64,000 bases of DNA from Tengunoibacter tsumagoiensis. Lineage in GTDB: Bacteria; Chloroflexota; Ktedonobacteria; Ktedonobacterales; Ktedonobacteraceae. The position numbers and the translations under genes were made by a program. The notes under the pieces were generated by a model. The model saw only the letters and a list, made by a program, of their open reading frames with translations, searched no databases and was not told the origin of the DNA. Each line of letters starts with the position of its first letter. Position 1 is the first letter of the stretch. This document shows, piece by piece, positions 17,974-26,671 of this stretch. Where the stretch lies: assembly GCF_003967535.1 (NCBI RefSeq), contig NZ_BIFR01000001.1, positions 301,493 to 365,492 of the forward strand, in the 5' to 3' direction.

Positions 17974-20900
17974 CTAAGCTCTGACGTCCTTACGCTTGAG
18001 GAACCAGGCAATGGCCAGTCCCTGCGCTACAATCATAACTACCAGGACTCCCCAACAGAGCAACAGGTGGGTGGTTGCCCAGGGCTGATTCGTAAGCAGA
18101 TTCCCATTGGCGTCCAGGCCCGGGAAAAGGGTTCCTGCATACGAGAAACTATCAACTGCCGATTTGTCCGCGTGCAGGCCAATGGTCGATCCCATTGCAG
18201 CCATCGACCAGCGCGCTGCAAAGAAGGCTCCTGGAATCTGCAAGAGCGGCGGATCATTTAAGGAGAAGATGACACCTGCAAAGATGACCTGGGGGATCAG
18301 TGGCAATGGGATCAGGCTCATCGCGCGATCATTGTTCGGTACGATGGCTGAGACCAGCAGGCCCGTCATCAGACCAGCAATCGAGGTCAGGGCCAGCGAC
18401 ACATAAATCTCCAGGAAGGTACTCCCAATGATTATCCCGTGAAGCTGATCAAAAGGTGATTTGATGTTGACCATAAACACAAGGATGAAGCTCTGTACCA
18501 GGCTGAAGGCTCCCAGGACGGCAATTTTGGAGAAGAGGTAGGGTGCAATACCCAGGTTGACGCTCCGCTCGCGCTTATAAATCGCTGCCTCTTTGACGAT
18601 CTCACGTGCTCCGTTGATACAACCAAACATTACCGCAGCAAAGGCCATAATAAACAGGGTCTTCTGAGCATTACCACCAGAGCCCCATTCTATCGATTGA
18701 TTAAAGAGCGCTGCTTTGGTCTTGCCCTGCTGTTGGGCATACGCGTCTCCCTGTGGGCCACTGAGCATTGTAACCACCGATTGACAACTGACCACTGCTA
18801 TTCTAGATGGTTGATTAGGATCTGGCCCTGCACAGGTGACGATACTGTTTGGTGAAAAGGTTCCACTGGCCGTTAAAAGAAAAAGAATCAATCCAATGAC
18901 CGGTGCTTGCAGAATCAGGATGGCCAGATTGACTTTGTCGTTTAAGAGCAGCTCCAGATAGCGCATCGAGAGCAGGAAGAACTGTTTCCACGGATTGCCA
19001 CGCTTTGGTGGCTTGACGGCCTCTGCCTGCTGAATGACATTAGCACGTCCGGCTGGCCCCTGGTTCAACGACTCAACGACGTTACGCAGGTAATCTGGCG
19101 ACCCTTTGAAACGCTCTTCAGCTTCGACTGGAGCATTCGGATGCTCTTCTGTCGGCTCCAATGCACTATAGATTTCGGCAAAATCGGTCTTGCCGAAATA
19201 TACTTTGGCATCATTGGGTGGTCCAAAGTATGCCAGACGCCCGCCTTGTGCCAGGAAACAGATGTAATCACAGGCATTAATATTGTTGGTGGCATGTGTT
19301 ACCAGCACAATTGTATGGCCTTTATCAGCCAGTTTGCGCAGCAGCAACATCATTTTACGGTCCAGACCAGGATCAAGGCCCGAGGTGGGCTCATCCAGGA
19401 AGAAGACGCTAGGATTTGCCAGCAGCTCTAAGGCAATCGAGACACGCTTGCGCTGCCCACCAGAAAGTCGGCTGACGAGAAGATTGCGCCGATGCTTCAT
19501 CTCTACATCGTCCAGTACTTCATCGATCCGCTCTCTGATCTGGTGCTCTGTAAAGTCTTTGGGCAAGCGCAATTTGGCGGCGTAGTAAAGGGCACGCCCA
19601 ACGGTCAGATCCCGATGGATAATGTCATCCTGAGGCACATAGCCCAGTTGTGTGCTAAAGGCGGCCAGATGCTTGTAATAATCCTGGCCGTTATAAAGGA
19701 CCGCTCCTCCCTGCGCCGGTCGAAGTCCATTCAATGCGTCCATGAGGGTGGACTTACCTGCACCCGAACCACCTACCAGAGCCACAAATTTACGCGGTGG
19801 AATGGCAATCGAGATGTCGTTGATCAGAACGGTATGATTGTTGCCTTCTTTTCTAAGGTGGAGCGCATCGATACGAATGCCATTGCTTTCATCGTGTTGC
19901 GTTAATTGCGTTCCTGTATAGGTGAGGGCAAAAGGTCCGATACGAATCTGATCCCCTGGCTTGAGTGTTGCATGGGTGACGCGATGAGCATTCACATACA
20001 CATGGTTGGTACTATCGTTATCCACAATACGATAACCACCCTGTATCTGTTCTAACCGCGCATGATAGCTTGAGACCTGCGGATGACTTAATACAACGGT
20101 ATTGTCAGGAGCACGCCCAAGGGTCAGCAGTGGTGCCCCCAATGGAATCGGACGAAGCTCCGGTAGGATCTCTTGTACCTGACCGCTGCCATCGTTATAA
20201 GCGAGAGAGACAAAGGTTCCGTTCTGATCGCTGATACGAAAGACATCGCCACGGGTCAGTACTTTGCGAAATGGCTCCTCTCCTCCAATCGAACGCCCCT
20301 GGTAGGTCAGACCATTCAGCGTTTTTCCTCGCTTGGGATGAGGATGCACAAGTACCAGCTGGTTTCCTTCGCGCACAAGCTGCACATGAAAGCTTGAGAC
20401 GGTTGGACGATTTATGACAATGGAATTAGAGGGGTCACGGCCAATATCAAAGATCTGTTGTCCAGGGTAGAGCGGATAGACCTCTTTTTTGTAATCTGTA
20501 TTGGTGCTGATCTCTAATGATGGAATACCCTGAATCGGTTCATTGATCGTTCCCGCCGCTACGGTCCCTGCCGGTAAAGAGCCTGCAAAATCCGAGCGCT
20601 GCGTCGCGAATTCTTTTGGACCCGGTTGCACTGGCATCGGAGTCGAGACCTGGGCTCCAAAGGGCTGTCCGCCTTGCTGCAATGAAGGCTGGGGCATATT
20701 GAAGTTCATATGCTGCTGCGGCTGATTCGCTGGCACTGGATAATTTACGGGACCTAGAGGATTGGGGGTTCCCATTCCTGGCGCTGCTTGCGGTGTCGCT
20801 ACAACATGAGCATCCGCTGGCCGTCCCTGTGGCGGACCCGCACTCCGCTCTGTCGATGGTACTCCTTGCTGGGCACCTCCAGGCTCAATGTAGAACAGAA

Positions 20901-21198
20901 AGCTGGAACCAGGTCCAATACCTACCGTGTCTCGATCACTTAAAGGGGATTGCTGAACCTCACGTTGATTGATAGTTAAGATATTCTGAGCTGATAATTT
21001 CTTAATGCTCCAGTTTCCTGCATTATAAATGATCTGAGCATGCTGACGGGAGACTGAAGGATCAGAGATGATAATATCATTGCCTGGCTCACGTCCAATT
21101 GTCGTGATGGGCCTGGTAATTTTATAACTATTACCAGCCCCAGGACCTGTGATTAAACGCACAGTACCAAGCGAGGGAAGTTCGTTTACCACATCCAT
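17974..21198 (-). CDS. Triple-FHA ABC transporter (ATPase-permease fusion, ABCG-like)
   Basis: 1074 residues. Three FHA domains lie at about 13-105 (TIGREPGN...SVSRQHAQ), 240-330 (DIGRDPSN...VSSFHVQ) and 350-428 (TLGRAPDN...VSSYHARL). A Pro/Gln-rich linker joins the first two. An ABC ATPase follows, with Walker A GGSGAGKST at 476-484, signature LSGGQRKR and Walker B FFLDEPTSG, then an ABC-2-type permease with six membrane segments (about 740-1070). FHA domains bind phosphothreonine, so export is probably gated by a Ser/Thr kinase. It is a half-size transporter and would act as a dimer. The ATG has only a weak ribosome site. Confidence 0.92.
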   Translation of the reverse strand: MDVVNELPSLGTVRLITGPGAGNSYKITRPITTIGREPGNDIIISDPSVSRQHAQIIYNAGNWSIKKLSAQNILTINQREVQQSPLSDRDTVGIGPGSSFLFYIEPGGAQQGVPSTERSAGPPQGRPADAHVVATPQAAPGMGTPNPLGPVNYPVPANQPQQHMNFNMPQPSLQQGGQPFGAQVSTPMPVQPGPKEFATQRSDFAGSLPAGTVAAGTINEPIQGIPSLEISTNTDYKKEVYPLYPGQQIFDIGRDPSNSIVINRPTVSSFHVQLVREGNQLVLVHPHPKRGKTLNGLTYQGRSIGGEEPFRKVLTRGDVFRISDQNGTFVSLAYNDGSGQVQEILPELRPIPLGAPLLTLGRAPDNTVVLSHPQVSSYHARLEQIQGGYRIVDNDSTNHVYVNAHRVTHATLKPGDQIRIGPFALTYTGTQLTQHDESNGIRIDALHLRKEGNNHTVLINDISIAIPPRKFVALVGGSGAGKSTLMDALNGLRPAQGGAVLYNGQDYYKHLAAFSTQLGYVPQDDIIHRDLTVGRALYYAAKLRLPKDFTEHQIRERIDEVLDDVEMKHRRNLLVSRLSGGQRKRVSIALELLANPSVFFLDEPTSGLDPGLDRKMMLLLRKLADKGHTIVLVTHATNNINACDYICFLAQGGRLAYFGPPNDAKVYFGKTDFAEIYSALEPTEEHPNAPVEAEERFKGSPDYLRNVVESLNQGPAGRANVIQQAEAVKPPKRGNPWKQFFLLSMRYLELLLNDKVNLAILILQAPVIGLILFLLTASGTFSPNSIVTCAGPDPNQPSRIAVVSCQSVVTMLSGPQGDAYAQQQGKTKAALFNQSIEWGSGGNAQKTLFIMAFAAVMFGCINGAREIVKEAAIYKRERSVNLGIAPYLFSKIAVLGAFSLVQSFILVFMVNIKSPFDQLHGIIIGSTFLEIYVSLALTSIAGLMTGLLVSAIVPNNDRAMSLIPLPLIPQVIFAGVIFSLNDPPLLQIPGAFFAARWSMAAMGSTIGLHADKSAVDSFSYAGTLFPGLDANGNLLTNQPWATTHLLLCWGVLVVMIVAQGLAIAWFLKRKDVRA

Positions 21199-21404
21199 GA
21201 GATGATGCCGTCACCTATCCATTACGCTTTTTAAGGATGATCACAATCTTTGCATGGCAGAGATTGCCTATCATCACCAGATGCGCGGTCAGGCTACGAC
21301 GGCTCCTCCTTTCCAAATATCCAGAAAAAAACAACAAACCATTACCACTCAACATTTACATACATATAAGTAATGAAAAAAAGTAACAATACTAAAGTTG
21401 GATT

Positions 21405-21433
21405 ATTATAGTAGAGTATTCTTCTATTGACAA
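21405..21433 (-). promoter_or_regulatory. Near-consensus promoter of the FHA-ABC gene
   Basis: On the minus strand TTGTCA (21433-21428), a 17-base spacer and a perfect TATAAT (21410-21405) form the best promoter in the window. Its leader to ATG 21198 would be about 200 bases. AAAGGAGGAG (about 21313-21304) sits in mid-leader without a nearby start codon. An imperfect hairpin downstream of the DUF4097 gene (21429-21469) overlaps the -35 box. Confidence 0.7.
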
Positions 21434-21502
21434 GCATTCGCTAAAAACCAGACTGAATGTCACCTTGTCTAAAGAGAAGATTACCCATGCTAAAACGCAT
21501 TT

Positions 21503-22903
21503 CTAGGCCGCTTTATTAATAATAACGTCGCCAGTACTCACATCTAGTACCAGAGTTGCCTGAGATTGAAAGGCGCTATCAGGATTCAATGGACCACGAT
21601 AATTTACCGGGCCATTTCCAGCCGGAATGGGGGTATTAAAATCGCTTTTCACTGTTCCTACGTTGGTATTGGCATCAAGCACCACATTTGCATTGCTGGG
21701 CAAGGTCACGGTGATACCATATTCGCTCTGTAAGATAAAGTTCGGTGCAGTTGTGGGAGGAATATTGAGAAAGCCGCTAAAGCTTACCTTGCCATGAGCG
21801 CTGATCCGTGAGCCATCTGCCAGCACACTATGTTGTACACTGACTGTTCCTATCCCACCTTTGATGTTCATTGTGCCACTCAGGCCATCCAACACAATAT
21901 TCCCTGATGACTCAACATTAATCTGCATGCTTGGATTATCTGCTGGTAAGATCGATTGTGGGAGTGAAATGCTAATATCTACGGAATTGACGGTGCTGCT
22001 GCCGGTGGGAAAGATGGTGTTTACAATCAAGGCTGTTGCAGAACTCGCCGTTGTGGCCACAGGAGTCGCAGTTGGTGTCACATCGCTCGTGCTACCAGTG
22101 GCATTGGTTGTGCAACTTAGCGCAGAGGTGGGGGGCTGAACCTGGACGGCCAGCTGGCTAAATTTCTGATCGGCCTCGCTCTGACTGGTTGCATGGACGG
22201 TCTTTTTTGTTGTGATTGTCGGCTGCGTCACTTGATTATCGACTTTGAGCGTGACATTGCCGGTTTTATTACAAAGAATAATCTGAGAGAGGGCTGTCAG
22301 TGGAATATTTACGTTCTCTTCTTTGGTAAAAGCTTTGCTTACTCCACTGTTACCAAAGCCGGGTACTGGTGGCAGACCCTGACCCTGCGCGCCACGTAAT
22401 ACCACCACAACCACAATTCCAATGGCTAAGATGACAAAAAGAATCCCTAAGGCACAACCGCTTAAAAGCGTTGGCCAGGAACTGCGCTTTTTGCGTCGCT
22501 TCCGTGGCACTTCCTCATCTTCTAATACATATGAGCTCGGCGAGCTACGCGGCTGCATACGGCGGTTGGTCTGGAATTCGTCAAAATCGTCATCATACGT
22601 GACTTCATCATTAACATAATACTGATCATAGTCTTCGTCATAGCGCCCTGACGATCGAGGACGTTGTGTTTTACTATAGTTGTGTGAACGATCCTGACGT
22701 TCTGGCAGGTCACTGTAACTACCCTGACGATCAACGTTCTCTGAGCGGCTACGACGGCGGGGGGGCGGAACCTGACGCTGTGAACGAGGAGGCCCCTGGT
22801 AGCCACGTTGTACCGGGCGTTCTAGCTCTCTATCTCGTTCTGATCGCCGCCGAGGAGCTCGGCGCTCTGGCAAGTACTCTTCATCGTCTCTTTTGTTGCC
22901 CAT
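21503..22903 (-). CDS. Membrane-anchored DUF4097-like beta-repeat protein
   Basis: 466 residues. A long Arg/Ser/Pro-rich cytosolic N-terminus (1-140) precedes one membrane helix (about 146-170, LGILFVILAIGIVVVVVL). The extracellular part has Thr/Ser-rich segments and many short beta strands, with phrases such as GNIVLDGLSGTMNIKGGIGTV and GDVIINKA typical of DUF4097/adhesin-type beta-helix domains. Function is unknown; related proteins are placed in envelope-stress or surface contexts. It follows the exporter gene by 27 bases on the same strand. Confidence 0.75.
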   Translation of the reverse strand: MGNKRDDEEYLPERRAPRRRSERDRELERPVQRGYQGPPRSQRQVPPPRRRSRSENVDRQGSYSDLPERQDRSHNYSKTQRPRSSGRYDEDYDQYYVNDEVTYDDDFDEFQTNRRMQPRSSPSSYVLEDEEVPRKRRKKRSSWPTLLSGCALGILFVILAIGIVVVVVLRGAQGQGLPPVPGFGNSGVSKAFTKEENVNIPLTALSQIILCNKTGNVTLKVDNQVTQPTITTKKTVHATSQSEADQKFSQLAVQVQPPTSALSCTTNATGSTSDVTPTATPVATTASSATALIVNTIFPTGSSTVNSVDISISLPQSILPADNPSMQINVESSGNIVLDGLSGTMNIKGGIGTVSVQHSVLADGSRISAHGKVSFSGFLNIPPTTAPNFILQSEYGITVTLPSNANVVLDANTNVGTVKSDFNTPIPAGNGPVNYRGPLNPDSAFQSQATLVLDVSTGDVIINKAA

Positions 22904-22930
22904 GGGCTCTTCTCGCTTTTCCTATCTTTG

Positions 22931-24571
22931 CTATGCTAATTCTGCCTTTTCTGAGGAAGCGATGCTATCAGCTTGCGCTTTATCTGGCTGATCAACCTTT
23001 GAACTTCCTTGTAGAAAGAGGGCTGGCACTACAGCTATTGCACACAAGATACCAGCAGCCAGAAAGATGGCTGTATAAATGTCATGGGCGGCCCCAATCA
23101 GGTAATGTGCATACTCAGTAAAGTAGCTCTGGCTTCCCAGGGTGACGCCTTTTGAGGGATGAAATGCCGCAGCCTCGTTCCGAAAACGCCCCAGGCCCCA
23201 TGAGGTGAGAGCTGCCAGGCCCAGGATCATCCCAACCATACGCAGAACGGTTACAAGCGATGAAGCCAGGCCAAGCTGCTGAGGTTGAGCGGCATTCATT
23301 GCAGTAGTGCTAATTGGAGCAATCACCAGCCCCAATCCCAGGCCACCTGAGAGCGTGCTTACAGTAATCTGAACCTGTCCCACATCAACAGGCCAGAGCG
23401 ACATAAGATAAAAACCAGCTATGGCAGGCACCAGACCCAGCACAGCCGTCCAGCGACAGGTGATTCTCGCACAAAGCCATCCTCCCAACACAGCACCAAC
23501 GGGAATCATGGCGGTCAACCGCAGTAACGCAACACCACTCTCAATAAGTGGACGATTCAATACGGTGATGAAGAAGATGGGAATATCTACCATGGCAATA
23601 ATCAGCGCAGCCCCAATCAATAAGCTTACTAAGGAAGCTGCACTAAACATTGGGCGCTTAAACAGCGTGAGATCAATCAGAGGCGTGCGCCCTCGGCGAG
23701 TCAGCCAGATCTCAACCAGGACAAAACCAAGGAGCAAGACCACAGACGCAGCAATCAACCATGGATTATTTTGTGCGGTCTCCTGGGTAGTGGCCGTTGC
23801 GCTCTGGGGCGTGATCTGTGCGGCCTCCTGGGCCAGACCCAGGCTCATACAGAGAAGGGAAGCGCCAAAGAGTAAGGCTCCCCATAGATCAATCGCACCA
23901 CGTGGGCGAAGTTCAGTACGCGAAAATGAGCCAGGGATAAAGAAAATAATCAGCACTGCCAGCAAGGCAACAATGGGAAGATTCAGATAAAAAATAGCAG
24001 GCCAGCCCCAGATCTGCATAATCAAGGTGCCATATAGCGGTCCCAATACACCTCCGGCCTCTGTAACCATCCCAATCAAACCAAGAATCAAGGCACGCTT
24101 CTGATATCCATACAGATCGCCTGCCACCGCCATTGCAATCGGGATCACTGCACCGCCACCTACAGCCTGGATAAAGCGAGCAGCTACCAGCCAGACTAAT
24201 CCAGGTGAGCTTACGTCAACCCCCACATTCTGCAAAAAGGCTAGATCTTGCAGGTCACCGAGCCACGGAGCGAGTCCACAGAAGAGAGAGCCCAGAGCAA
24301 AGATCGTGAGAGAGAGAAGAAAGATGCGCCGTCGTCCATAGAGGTCAGAGACCCTGCCCATCAGAGGCATCACGATCACGTAGCCTAAGAGGTAACCACT
24401 CACAATCCAGGCGGCCCGATCCAGATGCGTAGGGGAGATCTTAAGATCGGTAATGACTTGTGGGAGAGCCGTTACTACCACCGTCTGATCCAGTGCCGTT
24501 AAGAAAACGGCGGCACAGGCCGCCAGCATCGCTAGAAGCGCCCCATTGCGTTTAAGAGTAAGCCGTTGCAT
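22931..24571 (-). CDS. DHA2-family (14-TM) MFS drug:proton antiporter
   Basis: About 546 residues with about 14 hydrophobic segments. The family motif LDQTVVVTALPQVI is in helix 1, GRVSDLYGRRRIF follows helix 2, and the helix-5 antiporter motif region reads GGVLGPLYGTLI. The family exports drugs, dyes or small metabolites using the proton gradient. I start at ATG 24571, with AAAGGA 6 bases upstream; an in-frame TTG at 24610 is rejected. A strong hairpin upstream isolates it from the lipoprotein gene. Confidence 0.9.
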   Translation of the reverse strand: MQRLTLKRNGALLAMLAACAAVFLTALDQTVVVTALPQVITDLKISPTHLDRAAWIVSGYLLGYVIVMPLMGRVSDLYGRRRIFLLSLTIFALGSLFCGLAPWLGDLQDLAFLQNVGVDVSSPGLVWLVAARFIQAVGGGAVIPIAMAVAGDLYGYQKRALILGLIGMVTEAGGVLGPLYGTLIMQIWGWPAIFYLNLPIVALLAVLIIFFIPGSFSRTELRPRGAIDLWGALLFGASLLCMSLGLAQEAAQITPQSATATTQETAQNNPWLIAASVVLLLGFVLVEIWLTRRGRTPLIDLTLFKRPMFSAASLVSLLIGAALIIAMVDIPIFFITVLNRPLIESGVALLRLTAMIPVGAVLGGWLCARITCRWTAVLGLVPAIAGFYLMSLWPVDVGQVQITVSTLSGGLGLGLVIAPISTTAMNAAQPQQLGLASSLVTVLRMVGMILGLAALTSWGLGRFRNEAAAFHPSKGVTLGSQSYFTEYAHYLIGAAHDIYTAIFLAAGILCAIAVVPALFLQGSSKVDQPDKAQADSIASSEKAELA

Positions 24572-24619
24572 CAGAGATCCTTTCCCAGGATAAGAAAGGC
24601 TTGCCTTCAACGTATGTAG

Positions 24620-24658
24620 CTACCTGCCACAAATTGATGACCAATTTGTGGCAGGTAG
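24620..24658. terminator. 17-bp perfect hairpin between lipoprotein and exporter genes
   Basis: Arms 24620-24636 and 24642-24658 are exact reverse complements with a 5-base loop, 28 bases after the lipoprotein stop (minus). The T-run is weak. Confidence 0.6.
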
Positions 24659-24686
24659 TCACATCTGGCAAACCAACGATGGCAGT

Positions 24687-25433
24687 TTAGACTGGCGCGT
24701 TGATCGTTACTGGTTTATTGAAATTGGAGAGCTTAAATGTGCGTGTGGTATTGGTTTTATCGCCACTTACGGCGACTCCAGTGATCTTAATCAGGTAAGG
24801 AAGGTTATCAGCTTTCCCAATACAGACCGTTGTAGCAACCGTTGAACCAGCTGGGGTTCCACCACCAGTAATACCTGCAAGGTTCTGCGTTGGCAGCTTT
24901 CCATCGATGCTCCAACAATCGGTTCCATCTACATTGCTAGCCGTGGGCGTGCTCGGATTTTGGATCTGACCAATAATCGCAGCTACCCCCGTCTGTGAGT
25001 CCGATAGAGCGCGAGGATCAAGAAGATTGGACGTAGGCGTCCAGCCACCGCTCAATGGATCTTTATAGTATTGCTTATCGCCAATGGCAATAATAGTGGT
25101 CTGAATGGAGAAGCCAGCGATTAACGCACTGGCATCCGCCTTTAATTTATCAGGCACCAGCACATCGCCGTTGGCTGATTGAATGTTAATTGAGGTTGGG
25201 CCCGAACCAGAACCAATATTATCTGTCTTCAAGTTAAAGTGATAAGACGTTACTTTCTGGATGGCCGCCTGTGATTTAGTGATAAGTTCTTGAGCAGATG
25301 GGGTTTTTGATCCTGTAGAGGTATCTCCACAGGCTGCTAACACAAAAAGAAGCAAAGCACAACTCATAAATGTTAGTGCCATGCGATTATGTGTAAAGTG
25401 AGAATAGTGAGAATATACAGAATGTTTGTGCAT
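24687..25433 (-). CDS. LppX/LprG-like lipoprotein
   Basis: 248 residues. A signal peptide ends in the lipobox VLAAC (cysteine near residue 35). The mature part has the LppX_LprAFG pattern: ITKSQAAIQKVTSYHFNLK, then GDVLVPDKLKADAS, and GDKQYYKDPLSGGWT. In mycobacteria this fold carries lipids across the envelope; a lipid-binding role here is an inference. AAGGAG lies 6 bases before the ATG, and an extended -10 (TG-G-TACAAT, 25496-25488) lies about 55 bases upstream. Confidence 0.82.
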   Translation of the reverse strand: MHKHSVYSHYSHFTHNRMALTFMSCALLLFVLAACGDTSTGSKTPSAQELITKSQAAIQKVTSYHFNLKTDNIGSGSGPTSINIQSANGDVLVPDKLKADASALIAGFSIQTTIIAIGDKQYYKDPLSGGWTPTSNLLDPRALSDSQTGVAAIIGQIQNPSTPTASNVDGTDCWSIDGKLPTQNLAGITGGGTPAGSTVATTVCIGKADNLPYLIKITGVAVSGDKTNTTRTFKLSNFNKPVTINAPV

Positions 25434-25487
25434 AGATAGCTCCTTGTGGGATAGTGATTTGCCCGTCGAGCGTCCTTTTAGGCTCTC

Positions 25488-25496
25488 ATTGTACCA
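25488..25496 (-). promoter_or_regulatory. Extended -10 promoter of the LppX-like gene
   Basis: TG-G-TACAAT on the minus strand, with no good -35. The distance to ATG 25433 fits a leader of about 50 bases. Confidence 0.4.
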
Positions 25497-25550
25497 TACG
25501 AGATAAGAACGTTTTACGGATACGTTTTCGCTCTATCTCTTTCTTTTTCT

Positions 25551-25675
25551 GATGTCGGTCTGTCAGGCCTGCCATCGATGTTGAGCTCATCTTTCGATGT
25601 CGGTCTGTCAGGCTTGCCATCGATGTTGATCACACCCACTTCGCCAGGCCTGCTATCAGTGTTGCGCAAACGCTT
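25551..25675. repeat. 45-bp direct repeats at the 3' end of the SDR gene
   Basis: Two near-identical copies begin at 25551 and 25596 (period 45; each contains GATGTCGGTCTGTCAGGC). A third, degenerate copy (about 25643-25665, CAGGCCTGCTATCAGTGTTG) contains the SDR stop codon. On the minus strand, one base out of frame with the SDR gene, the array reads without a stop down to 25514 as repeats of NIDGxPDRPTS. It has no start codon of its own. Confidence 0.75.
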
Positions 25676-26387
25676 TGAGGCTATCTGAATAAACCTCGGC
25701 AACCTCGGTCTGTACTGCCTCTAAAATCTTGTCCGCAATATGTTCGGGCGTATCCATTGGACGCGCTCCTATGCCATTCCGAGCTCCAGAAGGTTGCCAG
25801 GGACCCTGATTCGCCAGGTGACTGTGGAAATCCGTACTCGTCATTCCAGGGTGGACAAGGCTCACGCGAATATTATCCTTTGCCAGCTCCTGACGAGCAG
25901 TCAAAGAGATCGCATTCAGGGCATATTTGGTTGAAGCATACGGTCCCACGCCTGGAAGAACCATTTTTGAGGTGCCTGAGCTAATATTCACAATTACCCC
26001 ACCTCCCTGTTCTCGCAGATGTGGAATCACCGCTTGCATCGCTCCAATCACGCTCACAACATTGAGTTCAAAGATTGAACGATATTGCTGTAGATCAACC
26101 TGTTCAATGGGCACATGCAGACCCTGACCAGCATTGTTGATGAGCACATCGATACGTCCATAATGCTCATACGTTCGCGCTACCATCTGCTTGACAGCCT
26201 CTTCCGAACGCATATCCGTGGGAAGCGCCAGGGCCTCTGGTAGCTCAGCAGCTACTTTCTGCAATGTATCAGCCGAACGTGCAGCCAGGGCCAGACGTGC
26301 ACCTTGCTGAGCGAAGAGGCGGGCCGTAGCCAGACCAATTCCCTCAGAGGCACCAGTAAGCAATACAACTTTTTGCGTAATCTCCAT
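25656..26387 (-). CDS. Short-chain dehydrogenase/reductase (SDR)
   Basis: 243 residues, classical SDR length. Visible parts are the NAD(P) motif TGASEGIG (about residues 9-16), NNAGQG, the catalytic serine in NISSGTSKM and the YxxxK motif in GPYASTKYAL. An arginine after the second strand (AARSADT) favours NADP. The substrate is unknown. I start at ATG 26387, with GGAG 6 bases upstream. The stop lies inside a 45-bp repeat that continues in another frame, so the C-terminus may have been changed by a frameshift. Confidence 0.9.
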   Translation of the reverse strand: MEITQKVVLLTGASEGIGLATARLFAQQGARLALAARSADTLQKVAAELPEALALPTDMRSEEAVKQMVARTYEHYGRIDVLINNAGQGLHVPIEQVDLQQYRSIFELNVVSVIGAMQAVIPHLREQGGGVIVNISSGTSKMVLPGVGPYASTKYALNAISLTARQELAKDNIRVSLVHPGMTSTDFHSHLANQGPWQPSGARNGIGARPMDTPEHIADKILEAVQTEVAEVYSDSLKAFAQH

Positions 26388-26506
26388 GTTTTTCTCCAAT
26401 GAACCAATTAGCAACAGACGTAGCCAATGCACTCATTACAGTAGTTGTTTGCAGAAGGGATAGAGAAAGCCGCATCTTGCTGTGGCTATCGTAGGCTGTC
26501 GTAAAC

Positions 26507-26556
26507 GCGGGCCCTCTGCCATTTGGTGATTTATCGCCAAATGGCAGAGGGCCCGC
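26507..26556. terminator. 20-bp perfect hairpin after the RNase J gene
   Basis: Arms 26507-26526 and 26537-26556 are exact reverse complements with a 10-base loop TGATTTATCG. It sits 116 bases after the rnj stop (minus). The arm core GGGCCC and the loop resemble the palindromes of the 15.6-kb array, so it may be a single repeat element used as a terminator. Confidence 0.6.
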
Positions 26557-26671
26557 ATTATAGTATATGCCTATAGAGCAAGGCAAGTTTTGTGTAAAAC
26601 CTGCCTTCTCATGAAGCAAACACCTGTACGACGACCGCGATCTGTTTGCCATCAATCGCCTGGAAAGAGGG

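Noticed and set aside
25514..25702. Independent 62-codon gene downstream of the SDR gene
   Set aside because: No start codon with a ribosome site and it overlaps the SDR end; better explained as repeats in a shifted frame.
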